The notes under the pieces: generated by a model | The model's database searches: none | What the model saw: only the letters and a program-made list of their open reading frames with translations | What the model was told of the DNA's origin: nothing | Made by a program: the position numbers and the translations under genes | Part shown: piece after piece, positions 1 through 5,560 of the stretch | Layout of the letters: the number at the start of each line of letters is the position of its first letter | How positions within the stretch are numbered: the first letter of the stretch is position 1 | From: Lentisphaeria bacterium | GTDB lineage: Bacteria > Verrucomicrobiota > Lentisphaeria > Oligosphaerales > Lenti-02 | NCBI GenBank assembly: GCA_023145395.1 | Contig: JAGLDW010001148.1 | Span: forward strand, 1-5,560 | DNA: 5,560 nt | Direction of reading: 5' to 3'

Positions 1-2558
1 TCGTAGACAATTGCACCGTCCAAGGAAGCCGACATGTGGTCGTTGCCCGGAAACTCGGTTGTCAGCACGAGGTCGGGGCGCACCTTGTCCATCTCGGCGT
101 GCACCTGACGGCAATTGCGCGCAAGTGCCTGCAGCCAAGCATTATGGCCCGGCTCGGCGAAGATGTGCTTGTGGTGGGGGCTCTCGCAGACGTATCCCTG
201 ATGTCCGTACTCGTCGAGTCGCACGCCGTCGATGCCTGTCTCGCGACAGACACGGCCCATGGTCTTTGCAACCCACTCCGAGTACCACTCGGTGTCGAGG
301 CACATGTTGTAGCTTCCATAGGATCCCACGTACCCTTCAGGCGTCTTTCCACACTTGTACAAGCCTCCCCATCGGGGGTTCATCAGACCATACTTTGGGC
401 CATGCTCCCTGCCGATTCTCGTGTTGGCGCAGGCCAGGATCGGGTCCGTGTAGAACATGGGCACCTGTCCAGCCGCTTTCATTTTCTCAATATGGGCGCG
501 CAGGGCGGGCAAGCCTCCCCAAAGCGGATTGTATCCATCGTAGTCGCCGCGGTTCAGATTGTAGGCGGGCTTGCCCGTCACGGGCTCATTCACCCAGTAG
601 GATTTGTACCGTTTGAATAGAAGGGCACCAAGCTCCTCCTCAAGCCGGTCCATGGGTGTGTTCCACGGCCCCTTGTCACTCCAAGTCCACCACGACATCA
701 GCTCGGGAACATCCCAGCGGGGCACGATGTAGTCGTCTAGATACTTGCCGTCCTTGAACAGCGGATTCTGCCAGCCCCATCCCGCTGGAATCACAGTCCA
801 GCGCGCGGTCAGACGCGAGGGAAACGGGCGCCGGGGCCACGTCGTCCTGGACCAGGCGGCATACCGCTTCATCGCCTCCCGCCAGTCGCCCGCATGGGTT
901 CCGATTCGCGCCGAGGGCGCCACAAACGAGCCACCTGCCGGGCGGTCGCGCCTCAGATAGTCAAAGCAGACGGAAACGCCCGGCACTGGATCCAGCGCAG
1001 TGCGCCACTGCATTTCCGGGAGCAGCAGCCCCCTCCCCGTCCCATCGAATGTATAGTCGGCGTGCACCGTCTCGCCCTTGCGTAGCTGCACCGCCTTGTA
1101 GAGCCCTGTCGGATCCTCGGCCCGAATGTACACTCCCCCTCCGCGTGGCGGACTGAACAGGTCCACCATCTGCCACCATGCAGTGTTCTCTCCGTAGGCT
1201 GTGCGGAGCGAGGTCTCGGCCGACGCGATCACACCTCCACCCCAGGGAAAGAGGTAATAGTCATCCTTCTTGTCCGCAGACAGTTGGAGACCCGCAAAAT
1301 GAGGAAACGTCAGATGGAACTGGGCTGCCTCGACTCCCGTGTTGCGGATTTCGCAGCCCAGGTCAAGCTCGTCGTCCACCAAACGGGCCGAGAAGCGGAC
1401 TTCGAGCCTCGGGTCGTCCAGTGCCAGGACGGCGACAAAGCCCTCGCCTACCTTCTCCACGCGCACAACTCGGGCATCCCGACAGCCGTACACACGGTCA
1501 CCGACCTTCAGGCGGAAGAGATGTGTCCGGTCCGGGGCAGCCAGGATGTCGGCATCGATCTCGGCGGCATGCAGCGAGGCGAGATGAAACGTCGGGACGA
1601 ACCGGAACACCGCACGCAGAGCACCGTTATCCAGCACGGCCTGCTCCTTCGACACGCTGGCGGCATGTGGGCCCTCGCGCCTCGCGCCTGCGGCTTTCCG
1701 CACCTGCGGACAAAGATCGACGACAACGGCGGAGCCGGTCGTGGGCACCTCATACTCGACCGTAACACGATGAAGGGCGGAAACGGGCTCGACAACGAGC
1801 GCATCCACAGCCCGCCGGTCGGGAGGCAGGCGATAGGAGACGCCCATGGCGCCGGACACTTTCTCCAACTCCGCCTTCCGCCCATCCTGCAGCAACCAAC
1901 GAATCTCCGGAGGTTTGACATTGCCATGTGCCACCCGAATGATCACAGCCCGGGCCGCATCCCAGGATCCTGCTCGAGGCTCGATGCGTAGCGACTGCCC
2001 CTCTACCCCAACATAGGCGGCAAAGGAGTCCGGGTCCGAAACACGCTCTGGGCTCCAGGAGAACACGCCGTGGAGCGAACGCGTCGCAAGCACGAGCCGC
2101 ACCATGTACTCGCCCTGTGCCTTGATGGTGTTCAATTGCTGCTGCGTCCAGGTCACCCCACCGTCTGAGCTCATGAAGCTGCTCTGATTCGGCACCGTGT
2201 TGTCAATGCCTGGGTAGATGTAGTCGTCTCCGTTTTCCTTTCCCTCGGGCAGGACCTTGCGGATAACCACCTCCAGCCGTTCCCCGCGAATCGCTTCCAC
2301 GGGAATATCGAAATCTGTCCAGCCAGCCGTCAACTTGCCCACGCGCCCCGCCTTCGAGGGAAAGCGTGGATCCGCGGTCGCGTAGCGCGTGGCTTGTCCA
2401 TTGATCACGATCTCGAACGACTCGTCCAAGCCGTTGGCGATACGCTCACCCGAGTTCCAGCTGTAGTCCTGAATGCCAAAATAGACGCGCAGACGCGCAG
2501 ACTTCACACCAGCGCGCACCTCGGGGGGCAGAGCGGAGAGATCAAGAATCTTCTTCAC
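1..2558 (-). CDS. DUF6259-like glycoside-hydrolase-family protein, partial (runs off the left edge)
   Basis: One minus-strand frame stays open from an in-frame TGA at 2568-2570 to the window edge, giving about 852 codons from the GTG at 2556-2558. The stop lies outside the window. Residues 1-~200 look like a beta-sandwich (VKSARLRVYFGIQDYSW; NGLDESFEIVING). A second beta-rich domain starts near residue 305 (VLDNGALRAVFRF), as in beta-supersandwich domains that precede TIM barrels. From ~585 a barrel-like region follows, rich in Trp, Tyr and Asp, with TGIDGVRLDEYGHQGY (Asp782, Glu783) and LVLTTEFPGNDHM (Glu835) as candidate catalytic or sugar-binding acids. By recall this matches DUF6259 proteins, predicted carbohydrate-active enzymes abundant in Lentisphaerota; the substrate is unknown. 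No signal peptide is present, although such proteins are usually exported, so the 5' end may be lost or broken. GTG 2558 is preceded by GGTGATC (2566-2572) seven bases upstream, a possible ribosome-binding site. The frame is secure, the family fairly so, the start unsure. Confidence 0.75.
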   Translation of the reverse strand, partial: MKKILDLSALPPEVRAGVKSARLRVYFGIQDYSWNSGERIANGLDESFEIVINGQATRYATADPRFPSKAGRVGKLTAGWTDFDIPVEAIRGERLEVVIRKVLPEGKENGDDYIYPGIDNTVPNQSSFMSSDGGVTWTQQQLNTIKAQGEYMVRLVLATRSLHGVFSWSPERVSDPDSFAAYVGVEGQSLRIEPRAGSWDAARAVIIRVAHGNVKPPEIRWLLQDGRKAELEKVSGAMGVSYRLPPDRRAVDALVVEPVSALHRVTVEYEVPTTGSAVVVDLCPQVRKAAGARREGPHAASVSKEQAVLDNGALRAVFRFVPTFHLASLHAAEIDADILAAPDRTHLFRLKVGDRVYGCRDARVVRVEKVGEGFVAVLALDDPRLEVRFSARLVDDELDLGCEIRNTGVEAAQFHLTFPHFAGLQLSADKKDDYYLFPWGGGVIASAETSLRTAYGENTAWWQMVDLFSPPRGGGVYIRAEDPTGLYKAVQLRKGETVHADYTFDGTGRGLLLPEMQWRTALDPVPGVSVCFDYLRRDRPAGGSFVAPSARIGTHAGDWREAMKRYAAWSRTTWPRRPFPSRLTARWTVIPAGWGWQNPLFKDGKYLDDYIVPRWDVPELMSWWTWSDKGPWNTPMDRLEEELGALLFKRYKSYWVNEPVTGKPAYNLNRGDYDGYNPLWGGLPALRAHIEKMKAAGQVPMFYTDPILACANTRIGREHGPKYGLMNPRWGGLYKCGKTPEGYVGSYGSYNMCLDTEWYSEWVAKTMGRVCRETGIDGVRLDEYGHQGYVCESPHHKHIFAEPGHNAWLQALARNCRQVHAEMDKVRPDLVLTTEFPGNDHMSASLDGAIVY
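2483..2502. repeat. 8-bp tandem repeat inside the DUF6259-like gene
   Basis: AGACGCGC occurs twice directly in tandem (2483-2490, 2491-2498) and is followed by a partial AGAC. It sits in the codons for the SARLRV stretch. The unit length is not a multiple of three, so gain or loss of a copy would shift the frame. This may well be chance in GC-rich coding DNA. Confidence 0.6.
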
Positions 2559-2567
2559 CTGAAAAGA

Positions 2568-2603
2568 TCACCAGAAGCGTGTCTTGCCCAACGCGGAACG
2601 CAT
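2568..2603 (-). other. Possible broken 5' end of the DUF6259-like gene: ATG with in-frame TGA at codon 12
   Basis: The SGNH stop TGA (2603-2605) overlaps an ATG (2601-2603) in the form TGATG, a common translational-coupling arrangement. This ATG is in the same frame as the large downstream ORF, but after MRSALGKTRFW a TGA (2568-2570) intervenes; the frame then continues SFQVKKILDLSALPPEV. The residues on both sides read as one plausible stretch, which suggests a nonsense change or sequencing error rather than a natural boundary. No strong Shine-Dalgarno site precedes this ATG. Even if read through, the sequence would have no signal peptide. Confidence 0.45.
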
Positions 2604-4432
2604 CACTTTGCCGGAGGCATGTCGAATTGACGTGAGGGGTCCGTCTCAGGATCGGGCGTCTGGAAAAAGAGCTTGAGTTCCTCGACGAACAGCGCGTGCC
2701 CCCGGTCATCCGGATGATTGATGCCGTTGACCAACAGCGTCAGGTAGGGGACACCCTCGATCCAGAGATGCTCCCAGCGACGCGATGCATCCGCAAGACC
2801 AACTGCATTCTCACGAGCGAACTCCTTGAGATAGCCGACGGTTGCACGCGTCTCCTTGGTGCGCATGGGGCCTCCCATCATGGCAGGACGCGTGAAATGC
2901 GGCGTGAGGATGATGGCCTCGCCCCCCAGCGCCCGCACTCGGCCGATGGCGTCGGTGTAGTTCTTTTCGATCAGATCCTGCCCCATTCCCATGTCATTGA
3001 CAAACTCGATGACCATGAGATCTGGCTTGTGCACAAGCACCTCCTGCTCGAAGAGAGGCAGTTTGGAGCGGCTGTTCCAGCCTCCCGTACCAGCATTCAC
3101 ATACTTGATTCTCGCCCGGGGGTACTTGGCGCGCAGCCAGTTGGTGAAAGCCAGCGGGAACGCGGTTTCGGGACAGCTCGAATCGCCGCCGCAGGTCACT
3201 GAGTCCCCCCAGAACAGGAGGGTGAAATCCTCGCCGGCGGCCAGTTTGGCCCGGCTCTTCGGAATCAGCGCGGCTTTGGCCCTGTATTCGTCATCTCCCG
3301 CAGCGGGGAAGGCGGGACCGACGGGATAGAGGTGCTCCGGTTTCAGCTCCACGCAATGATAGGGGAGAAAAACAGTGCACAGCGCCCGAGCCTGATGATC
3401 CACTACAGAGGGGTGTGGAACCATGCGATGCTCGTTCCCCTCCCGAACCCGCACACTCCCGTCGTCACGGACCTCGATCGTGTCCATGCGCATCATGCCG
3501 TAGTCGTAGTCGATCCAGACCTGGTCTTCCAGTCCAATTCTCCCATCGGGTAGGCGCCCCAGTTGAGCCCATTCCTTGTCCGCGCGCCAGTCCTTCCCCT
3601 CCACATAGCGTACCGCATCGGCGCCTGAGCTCGCTTTCACGACTAGGGACTCGGGGGCGAGAATGCCCGGAAGCGGTATGTGGTGTGATTTGCATCCCCG
3701 CAGTGGAGTGCCACTCCTCCAGGCGTGAGGCTTCTCATCCGTCAGTCGGTAGGCCTCGCCACGAACGGCGACCACACGGGGAGGACGCAGTTCGAGGATG
3801 GTCGCTGCCACCTCCACAACGCGCCCGTCCACCTCCATCTTCCCGGAAGCGACACTCAGCTTCATGCCACCGAGGGCGGTCACCTCAAGACCCTCCAGCA
3901 CGTGCGGGTTTATCCGAATTCCGTCGTTCATCTTCATCTCCGGTAGTTTTCTCTCCAGCGTCACGTCGTCCCAGTACATCAGCATCCCACCCCGTCCAGC
4001 TTTCTGCCCGTTCTGGAAGAGTTGCAGACGCAGACGATTTCTGTGGGAGTTCCCGCACACCACCTGAAGGCGCACCCACTTGTCCTTTACCTTGGTCGTG
4101 GCTCGGGCCAGTGCCTGCCAGTTGGTGGTGGCGATTGTCAACGCCGCGCTCACGTCCTCGTCTTGTGTCGGAACATAGACCCAGGCGGTGGCCGTGTACA
4201 CAGCGCCGGGCACCGCATCAAACTCCATATACCAGACGGATAAGCCGTGCTTGTCCTCCAATGTCTCCTTCACCGACCACTGGCCTGTCCGAGCTTTCTC
4301 CTGTGACCGAACTGCGCGCCCCCATGTCGAACGCCAGCGCGTAGAGGCGGATTCGAACGAATCGCGCAGAAGAATGTCCGCATGCAGAGAAATGACGGTT
4401 AGAAACACGCTGGAGAACCGAAGAAAATGCAT
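2603..4432 (-). CDS. Secreted SGNH/GDSL hydrolase with N-terminal carbohydrate-binding-like domain
   Basis: This 609-residue protein probably acts outside the cytoplasm as an esterase, likely on acylated carbohydrate. The start at 4432 is chosen because GGAG lies seven bases upstream and the first 18 residues (MHFLRFSSVFLTVISLHA) form a signal peptide; an upstream in-frame ATG at 4552 gives only a non-hydrophobic extension. Residues ~22-162 resemble a CBM4/9-type jelly roll ending in YWDDVTLERK. Residues ~165-395 are beta-rich and unassigned. Residues ~402-590 are the SGNH domain: block I WGDSVT with Ser411, block II-like NAGTGGWNS (Gly448-Gly451), block III EFVND with Asn479, and block V NGINHPDDRGH with His573. 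The Asp normally three residues before the block V His is Gly570 here, so the catalytic acid is absent from its usual place. The gene ends in TGA, overlapping an ATG in the frame of the DUF6259-like gene, which suggests co-transcription. Family assignment is firm; the substrate is inferred. Confidence 0.85.
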   Translation of the reverse strand: MHFLRFSSVFLTVISLHADILLRDSFESASTRWRSTWGRAVRSQEKARTGQWSVKETLEDKHGLSVWYMEFDAVPGAVYTATAWVYVPTQDEDVSAALTIATTNWQALARATTKVKDKWVRLQVVCGNSHRNRLRLQLFQNGQKAGRGGMLMYWDDVTLERKLPEMKMNDGIRINPHVLEGLEVTALGGMKLSVASGKMEVDGRVVEVAATILELRPPRVVAVRGEAYRLTDEKPHAWRSGTPLRGCKSHHIPLPGILAPESLVVKASSGADAVRYVEGKDWRADKEWAQLGRLPDGRIGLEDQVWIDYDYGMMRMDTIEVRDDGSVRVREGNEHRMVPHPSVVDHQARALCTVFLPYHCVELKPEHLYPVGPAFPAAGDDEYRAKAALIPKSRAKLAAGEDFTLLFWGDSVTCGGDSSCPETAFPLAFTNWLRAKYPRARIKYVNAGTGGWNSRSKLPLFEQEVLVHKPDLMVIEFVNDMGMGQDLIEKNYTDAIGRVRALGGEAIILTPHFTRPAMMGGPMRTKETRATVGYLKEFARENAVGLADASRRWEHLWIEGVPYLTLLVNGINHPDDRGHALFVEELKLFFQTPDPETDPSRQFDMPPAK

Positions 4433-4439
4433 CGTGTGT

Positions 4440-4443
4440 CTCC
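4440..4443 (-). promoter_or_regulatory. Shine-Dalgarno site GGAG deciding the SGNH start
   Basis: GGAG on the minus strand lies seven bases before ATG 4432. It supports the internal start with the signal peptide over the ATG at 4552. Confidence 0.7.
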
Positions 4444-4493
4444 GTGGAAGAGGGGATCGGCACTGGTGGCTCATGCAGGTGGCACCCATATGC

Positions 4494-4515
4494 GGAGACG
4501 CAGTGATACGCCTCC
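4494..4515 (-). other. Weak hairpin in the gap between the small membrane gene and the SGNH gene
   Basis: On the minus strand GGAGGCG can pair with CGTCTCC (seven pairs, one G-U) around an eight-base loop. No U-run follows, so it is not a convincing intrinsic terminator. The 138-base gap (4433-4570) otherwise shows no clear promoter or other element. Confidence 0.25.
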
Positions 4516-4570
4516 GGAACAGCTCGGCCCGAACACCATCCGGGACAAGCAACGGGGATTCACGCAGAAA

Positions 4571-4828
4571 CTACTTGCGCTTGTAATGACTGCTGAAAGG
4601 GAGGGCCGGCAGTGACAGAGCCGCCCCCGCAACGCCCACAGCGAAGGACCCCACCGCCACCTGAAACCAGCCAACCCACTCCCCATTGAGAATGCAGTAC
4701 AGTGCCACGGCGAAGGCAGCGCATCCAATCAGGAAGATGAACAAATCGGCGGCCATTCGGACGAGGCCAAACGCCACCATCATGCCGAGGATCACCAACA
4801 CACAACCGACGATGCACTGTGGGATCAT
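4571..4828 (-). CDS. Small hypothetical membrane protein with three predicted helices
   Basis: The product has 85 residues. I do not recognise a family. Hydrophobic stretches at about residues 5-23 (IVGCVLVILGMMVAFGLV), 28-47 (LFIFLIGCAAFAVALYCIL) and 53-76 predict three inner-membrane helices, with a short basic tail (HYKRK). The start is well supported: AGGAG (4837-4841) lies eight bases upstream of ATG. It begins 53 bases after the stop of the MoxR remnant on the same strand. MoxR ATPase loci often encode small or large membrane partners (DUF58, VWA/Bat proteins), so a role beside MoxR is possible but rests only on position. The hydrophobic, uninterrupted reading and the ribosome-binding site argue that it is a real gene. 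Confidence 0.7.
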   Translation of the reverse strand: MIPQCIVGCVLVILGMMVAFGLVRMAADLFIFLIGCAAFAVALYCILNGEWVGWFQVAVGSFAVGVAGAALSLPALPFSSHYKRK

Positions 4829-4836
4829 GTTCTTGG

Positions 4837-4841
4837 CTCCT
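4837..4841 (-). promoter_or_regulatory. Shine-Dalgarno site AGGAG for the small membrane protein, in a possible hairpin loop
   Basis: AGGAG sits eight bases before ATG 4828. Flanking TGTTCT (4848-4853) and AGAACA (4828-4833) could pair as a six-base stem, leaving the site in a 14-base loop. The stem is short and may be chance. Confidence 0.6.
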
Positions 4842-4856
4842 GGATAGAGAACAACT

Positions 4857-4865
4857 CCCCCCCCC
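4857..4865. repeat. Nine-base C/G homopolymer between the MoxR remnant and the small membrane gene
   Basis: A run of nine C on the plus strand (nine G on the coding strand) lies in the 53-base gap upstream of the small membrane gene. It is non-coding here. Such runs are prone to slippage and to sequencing error. Confidence 0.9.
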
Positions 4866-4881
4866 TAGCCCGCCTCTCCCA

Positions 4882-5097
4882 TCACTCAGAATACTCGTCT
4901 GCCTCAGGTTCAGGCACGGAAACAAGCAATTGTTTGACAAGATCATCCGGACCGACACCCTCTGAATCCGCCGTGAAGTTCGTAAACAGACGATGGCGCA
5001 TCACGGGCAGCGCCAGCGCCTTGATGTCCTCGCAGCTGACATTCAACCGTCCGTGGAGTATTGCCCGGGCCTTGCCACCGAGAATGAGACACTGCGA
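4882..5097 (-). pseudogene. C-terminal remnant of a MoxR-family AAA+ ATPase
   Basis: About 71 codons in a frame different from the prepilin upstream read like the lid and C-terminus of a MoxR ATPase: SQCLILGGKARAILHGR, then LNVSCEDIKALALPVMRHRL and FTADSEGVGPDDLVKQLL, ending in TGA. In the family this part (AAA lid 2) follows the ATP-binding core; MoxR proteins usually have about 320-350 residues, so some 250, including Walker A, Walker B and sensor motifs, are absent. MoxR ATPases act as chaperones that help mature or activate metal-containing and VWA-domain protein complexes. Family similarity starts within a few bases of 5097, exactly where prepilin similarity ends. The fragment has no start codon or ribosome-binding site of its own at the junction, so it is probably not expressed. 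Identification of the tail is confident; whether it is a real genomic remnant or an assembly join is open. Confidence 0.75.
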
Positions 5098-5518
5098 CCA
5101 CAGTCGAGCTTGGCTGATCCACATCCGCCAGGCTGTGGGGATAGTACCATGTGCTGCAAAGATAATTGTAGGCATAGCCCTGGGTCGAGTCATACCCCCC
5201 GCTATAGGTTGCCTCCGAACGGCTTGGACAGGTGTAGACTTCGGTGTTGTTGAGGTAGGTGTGGAGCAGCTTGGTCCAGAGCGTCACACCATTGTAGTGC
5301 GCCATTCCACGCTCGTCTTCGTCGTCGATGTACATGATCAGCGACTGGCCGAACTGCTTGATATTGCTGGTGCAGTTGATCGAACGCGCCTTCTCCCGAG
5401 CCTGGGAGAGAGCAGGCAGAAGCATGGCGGCGAGAATCGCGATGATCGCGATAACCACCAGCAGCTCGATCAGCGTGAATGTTCGACCCACTTGCCTCGT
5501 TCGCTTGTTTGCAGACAT
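4943..5518 (-). CDS. Type II secretion/pseudopilin-like protein, N-terminal part real, C-terminus replaced
   Basis: The product begins as a pseudopilin with a prepilin N-terminal cleavage/methylation domain: a basic leader (MSANKRTRQVGRT), then FTLIELLVVIAIIAILAAML with Glu at mature position 5, then LPALSQAREKARSINCTSN and a globular part with CPSRSEATYSGG and YAYNYLCSTWYY. Such proteins are cleaved by a prepilin peptidase and build pseudopili at the inner membrane; Lentisphaerota encode dozens of similar proteins of unknown role. ATG 5518 is preferred over ATG 5539 because AAGGAG lies nine bases before it. The residue before the cleaved Phe is Thr rather than Gly. Prepilin similarity holds to about residue 141 (PSSTVV, near 5098); the remaining ~50 residues to the stop at 4943 are an off-frame reading of a MoxR tail and are not authentic. 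The C-terminal DG-containing signature usual in this family is missing. I regard the gene as truncated. Confidence 0.75.
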   Translation of the reverse strand: MSANKRTRQVGRTFTLIELLVVIAIIAILAAMLLPALSQAREKARSINCTSNIKQFGQSLIMYIDDEDERGMAHYNGVTLWTKLLHTYLNNTEVYTCPSRSEATYSGGYDSTQGYAYNYLCSTWYYPHSLADVDQPSSTVVAVSHSRWQGPGNTPRTVECQLRGHQGAGAARDAPSSVYELHGGFRGCRSG

Positions 5519-5527
5519 CACAACAGA

Positions 5528-5533
5528 CTCCTT
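5528..5533 (-). promoter_or_regulatory. Shine-Dalgarno site AAGGAG for the prepilin-like gene
   Basis: AAGGAG on the minus strand lies nine bases before ATG 5518 and inside the codons that an ATG 5539 start would use. It decides in favour of the shorter leader. Too little sequence remains upstream (to 5560) to judge a promoter. Confidence 0.75.
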
Positions 5534-5560
5534 ACACATGTTGAACTCGCCACTTGCCTA

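Noticed and set aside
36..620. Plus-strand overlapping ORFs of 194 and 201 codons
   Set aside because: Both are antisense to the TIM-barrel part of the large gene, which has clear protein-like motifs in its own frame.
1508..1927. Minus-strand ORF of 139 codons
   Set aside because: It is a different frame inside the large gene, Arg-, Ser- and Pro-rich, with no support.
1284..1991. Plus-strand ORF of 235 codons
   Set aside because: It lies antisense to the uninterrupted DUF6259-like frame and has no recognisable motif or clear ribosome-binding site.
2568..2570. TGA at codon 12 as a reassigned Trp codon or selenocysteine
   Set aside because: The SGNH gene and the MoxR tail both end in TGA, so TGA is a stop here. 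The bases after it form only a weak four-pair stem, not a bacterial SECIS-like hairpin.
3415..4344. Plus-strand ORF of 309 codons
   Set aside because: It is fully antisense to the SGNH gene, and its product is rich in Arg, Pro and Ser with no domain or hydrophobic pattern, typical of a GC-rich shadow frame.
4494..4515. Intrinsic terminator after the small membrane gene
   Set aside because: The hairpin is short, contains a G-U pair and has no following U-run.
4560..4958. Minus-strand ORF of 132 codons overlapping the small membrane gene
   Set aside because: It is a shifted frame of the region holding the MoxR tail and the small membrane gene; only the latter two have family-like residues or a ribosome-binding site.
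4943..5193. Programmed frameshift joining the prepilin to the MoxR tail as a fusion protein
   Set aside because: No slippery heptamer is evident at the switch, and the two families have no functional reason to be fused; a deletion or assembly join is simpler.
1..5560. CRISPR array, tRNA, rRNA, insertion sequence or attachment site
   Set aside because: No regularly spaced repeats, tRNA-like cloverleaf, rRNA-like stretch, transposase motifs or long terminal inverted repeats were seen.

Overview
The window reads as the lower strand of a Lentisphaerota-like genome, or a close relative in the Planctomycetota–Verrucomicrobiota group. This inference rests on a prepilin of the FTLIELLVVIAIIAILAAMLLPAL type, which these bacteria carry in many copies, and on a secreted SGNH hydrolase next to a very large glycoside-hydrolase-like protein of the DUF6259 type. 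All supported genes lie on the minus strand. The many long plus-strand ORFs are GC-rich shadows of them.

Reading along the minus strand from right to left, the layout is as follows. (1) From 5518, a type II secretion/pseudopilin-like gene starts with a good Shine-Dalgarno site but keeps only about 140 residues of recognisable prepilin. (2) Around 5090-5105 the sequence switches, in another reading frame, to the last ~71 codons of a MoxR-type AAA+ ATPase ending at 4882. This out-of-frame junction of two unrelated genes is either a genomic deletion scar or an assembly chimera. (3) At 4571-4828 there is an 85-residue protein with three predicted membrane helices and a clear Shine-Dalgarno site, in the position expected of a partner in a MoxR locus. 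(4) At 2603-4432 there is a 609-residue secreted protein with a signal peptide, a carbohydrate-binding-like beta-sandwich, an unassigned central region and a C-terminal SGNH/GDSL esterase domain. (5) From about 2558 to the left edge, one uninterrupted frame of about 852 codons runs out of the window. It encodes a beta-sandwich, a second beta-rich domain and a TIM-barrel-like region of the DUF6259/glycoside hydrolase kind.

The SGNH and DUF6259 genes probably form a carbohydrate-processing pair, an esterase that removes side groups plus a glycosidase that cuts the backbone or side chains. They are almost contiguous: the SGNH stop overlaps an ATG in TGATG, in the same frame as the large ORF, but a TGA at codon 12 blocks that frame. 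The large gene as it stands therefore has no signal peptide and an unresolved 5' end. No complete new defence, mobile or RNA system is visible. The most notable signals are the prepilin/MoxR junction, the TGA-interrupted start of the DUF6259 gene and the altered catalytic block of the SGNH protein.
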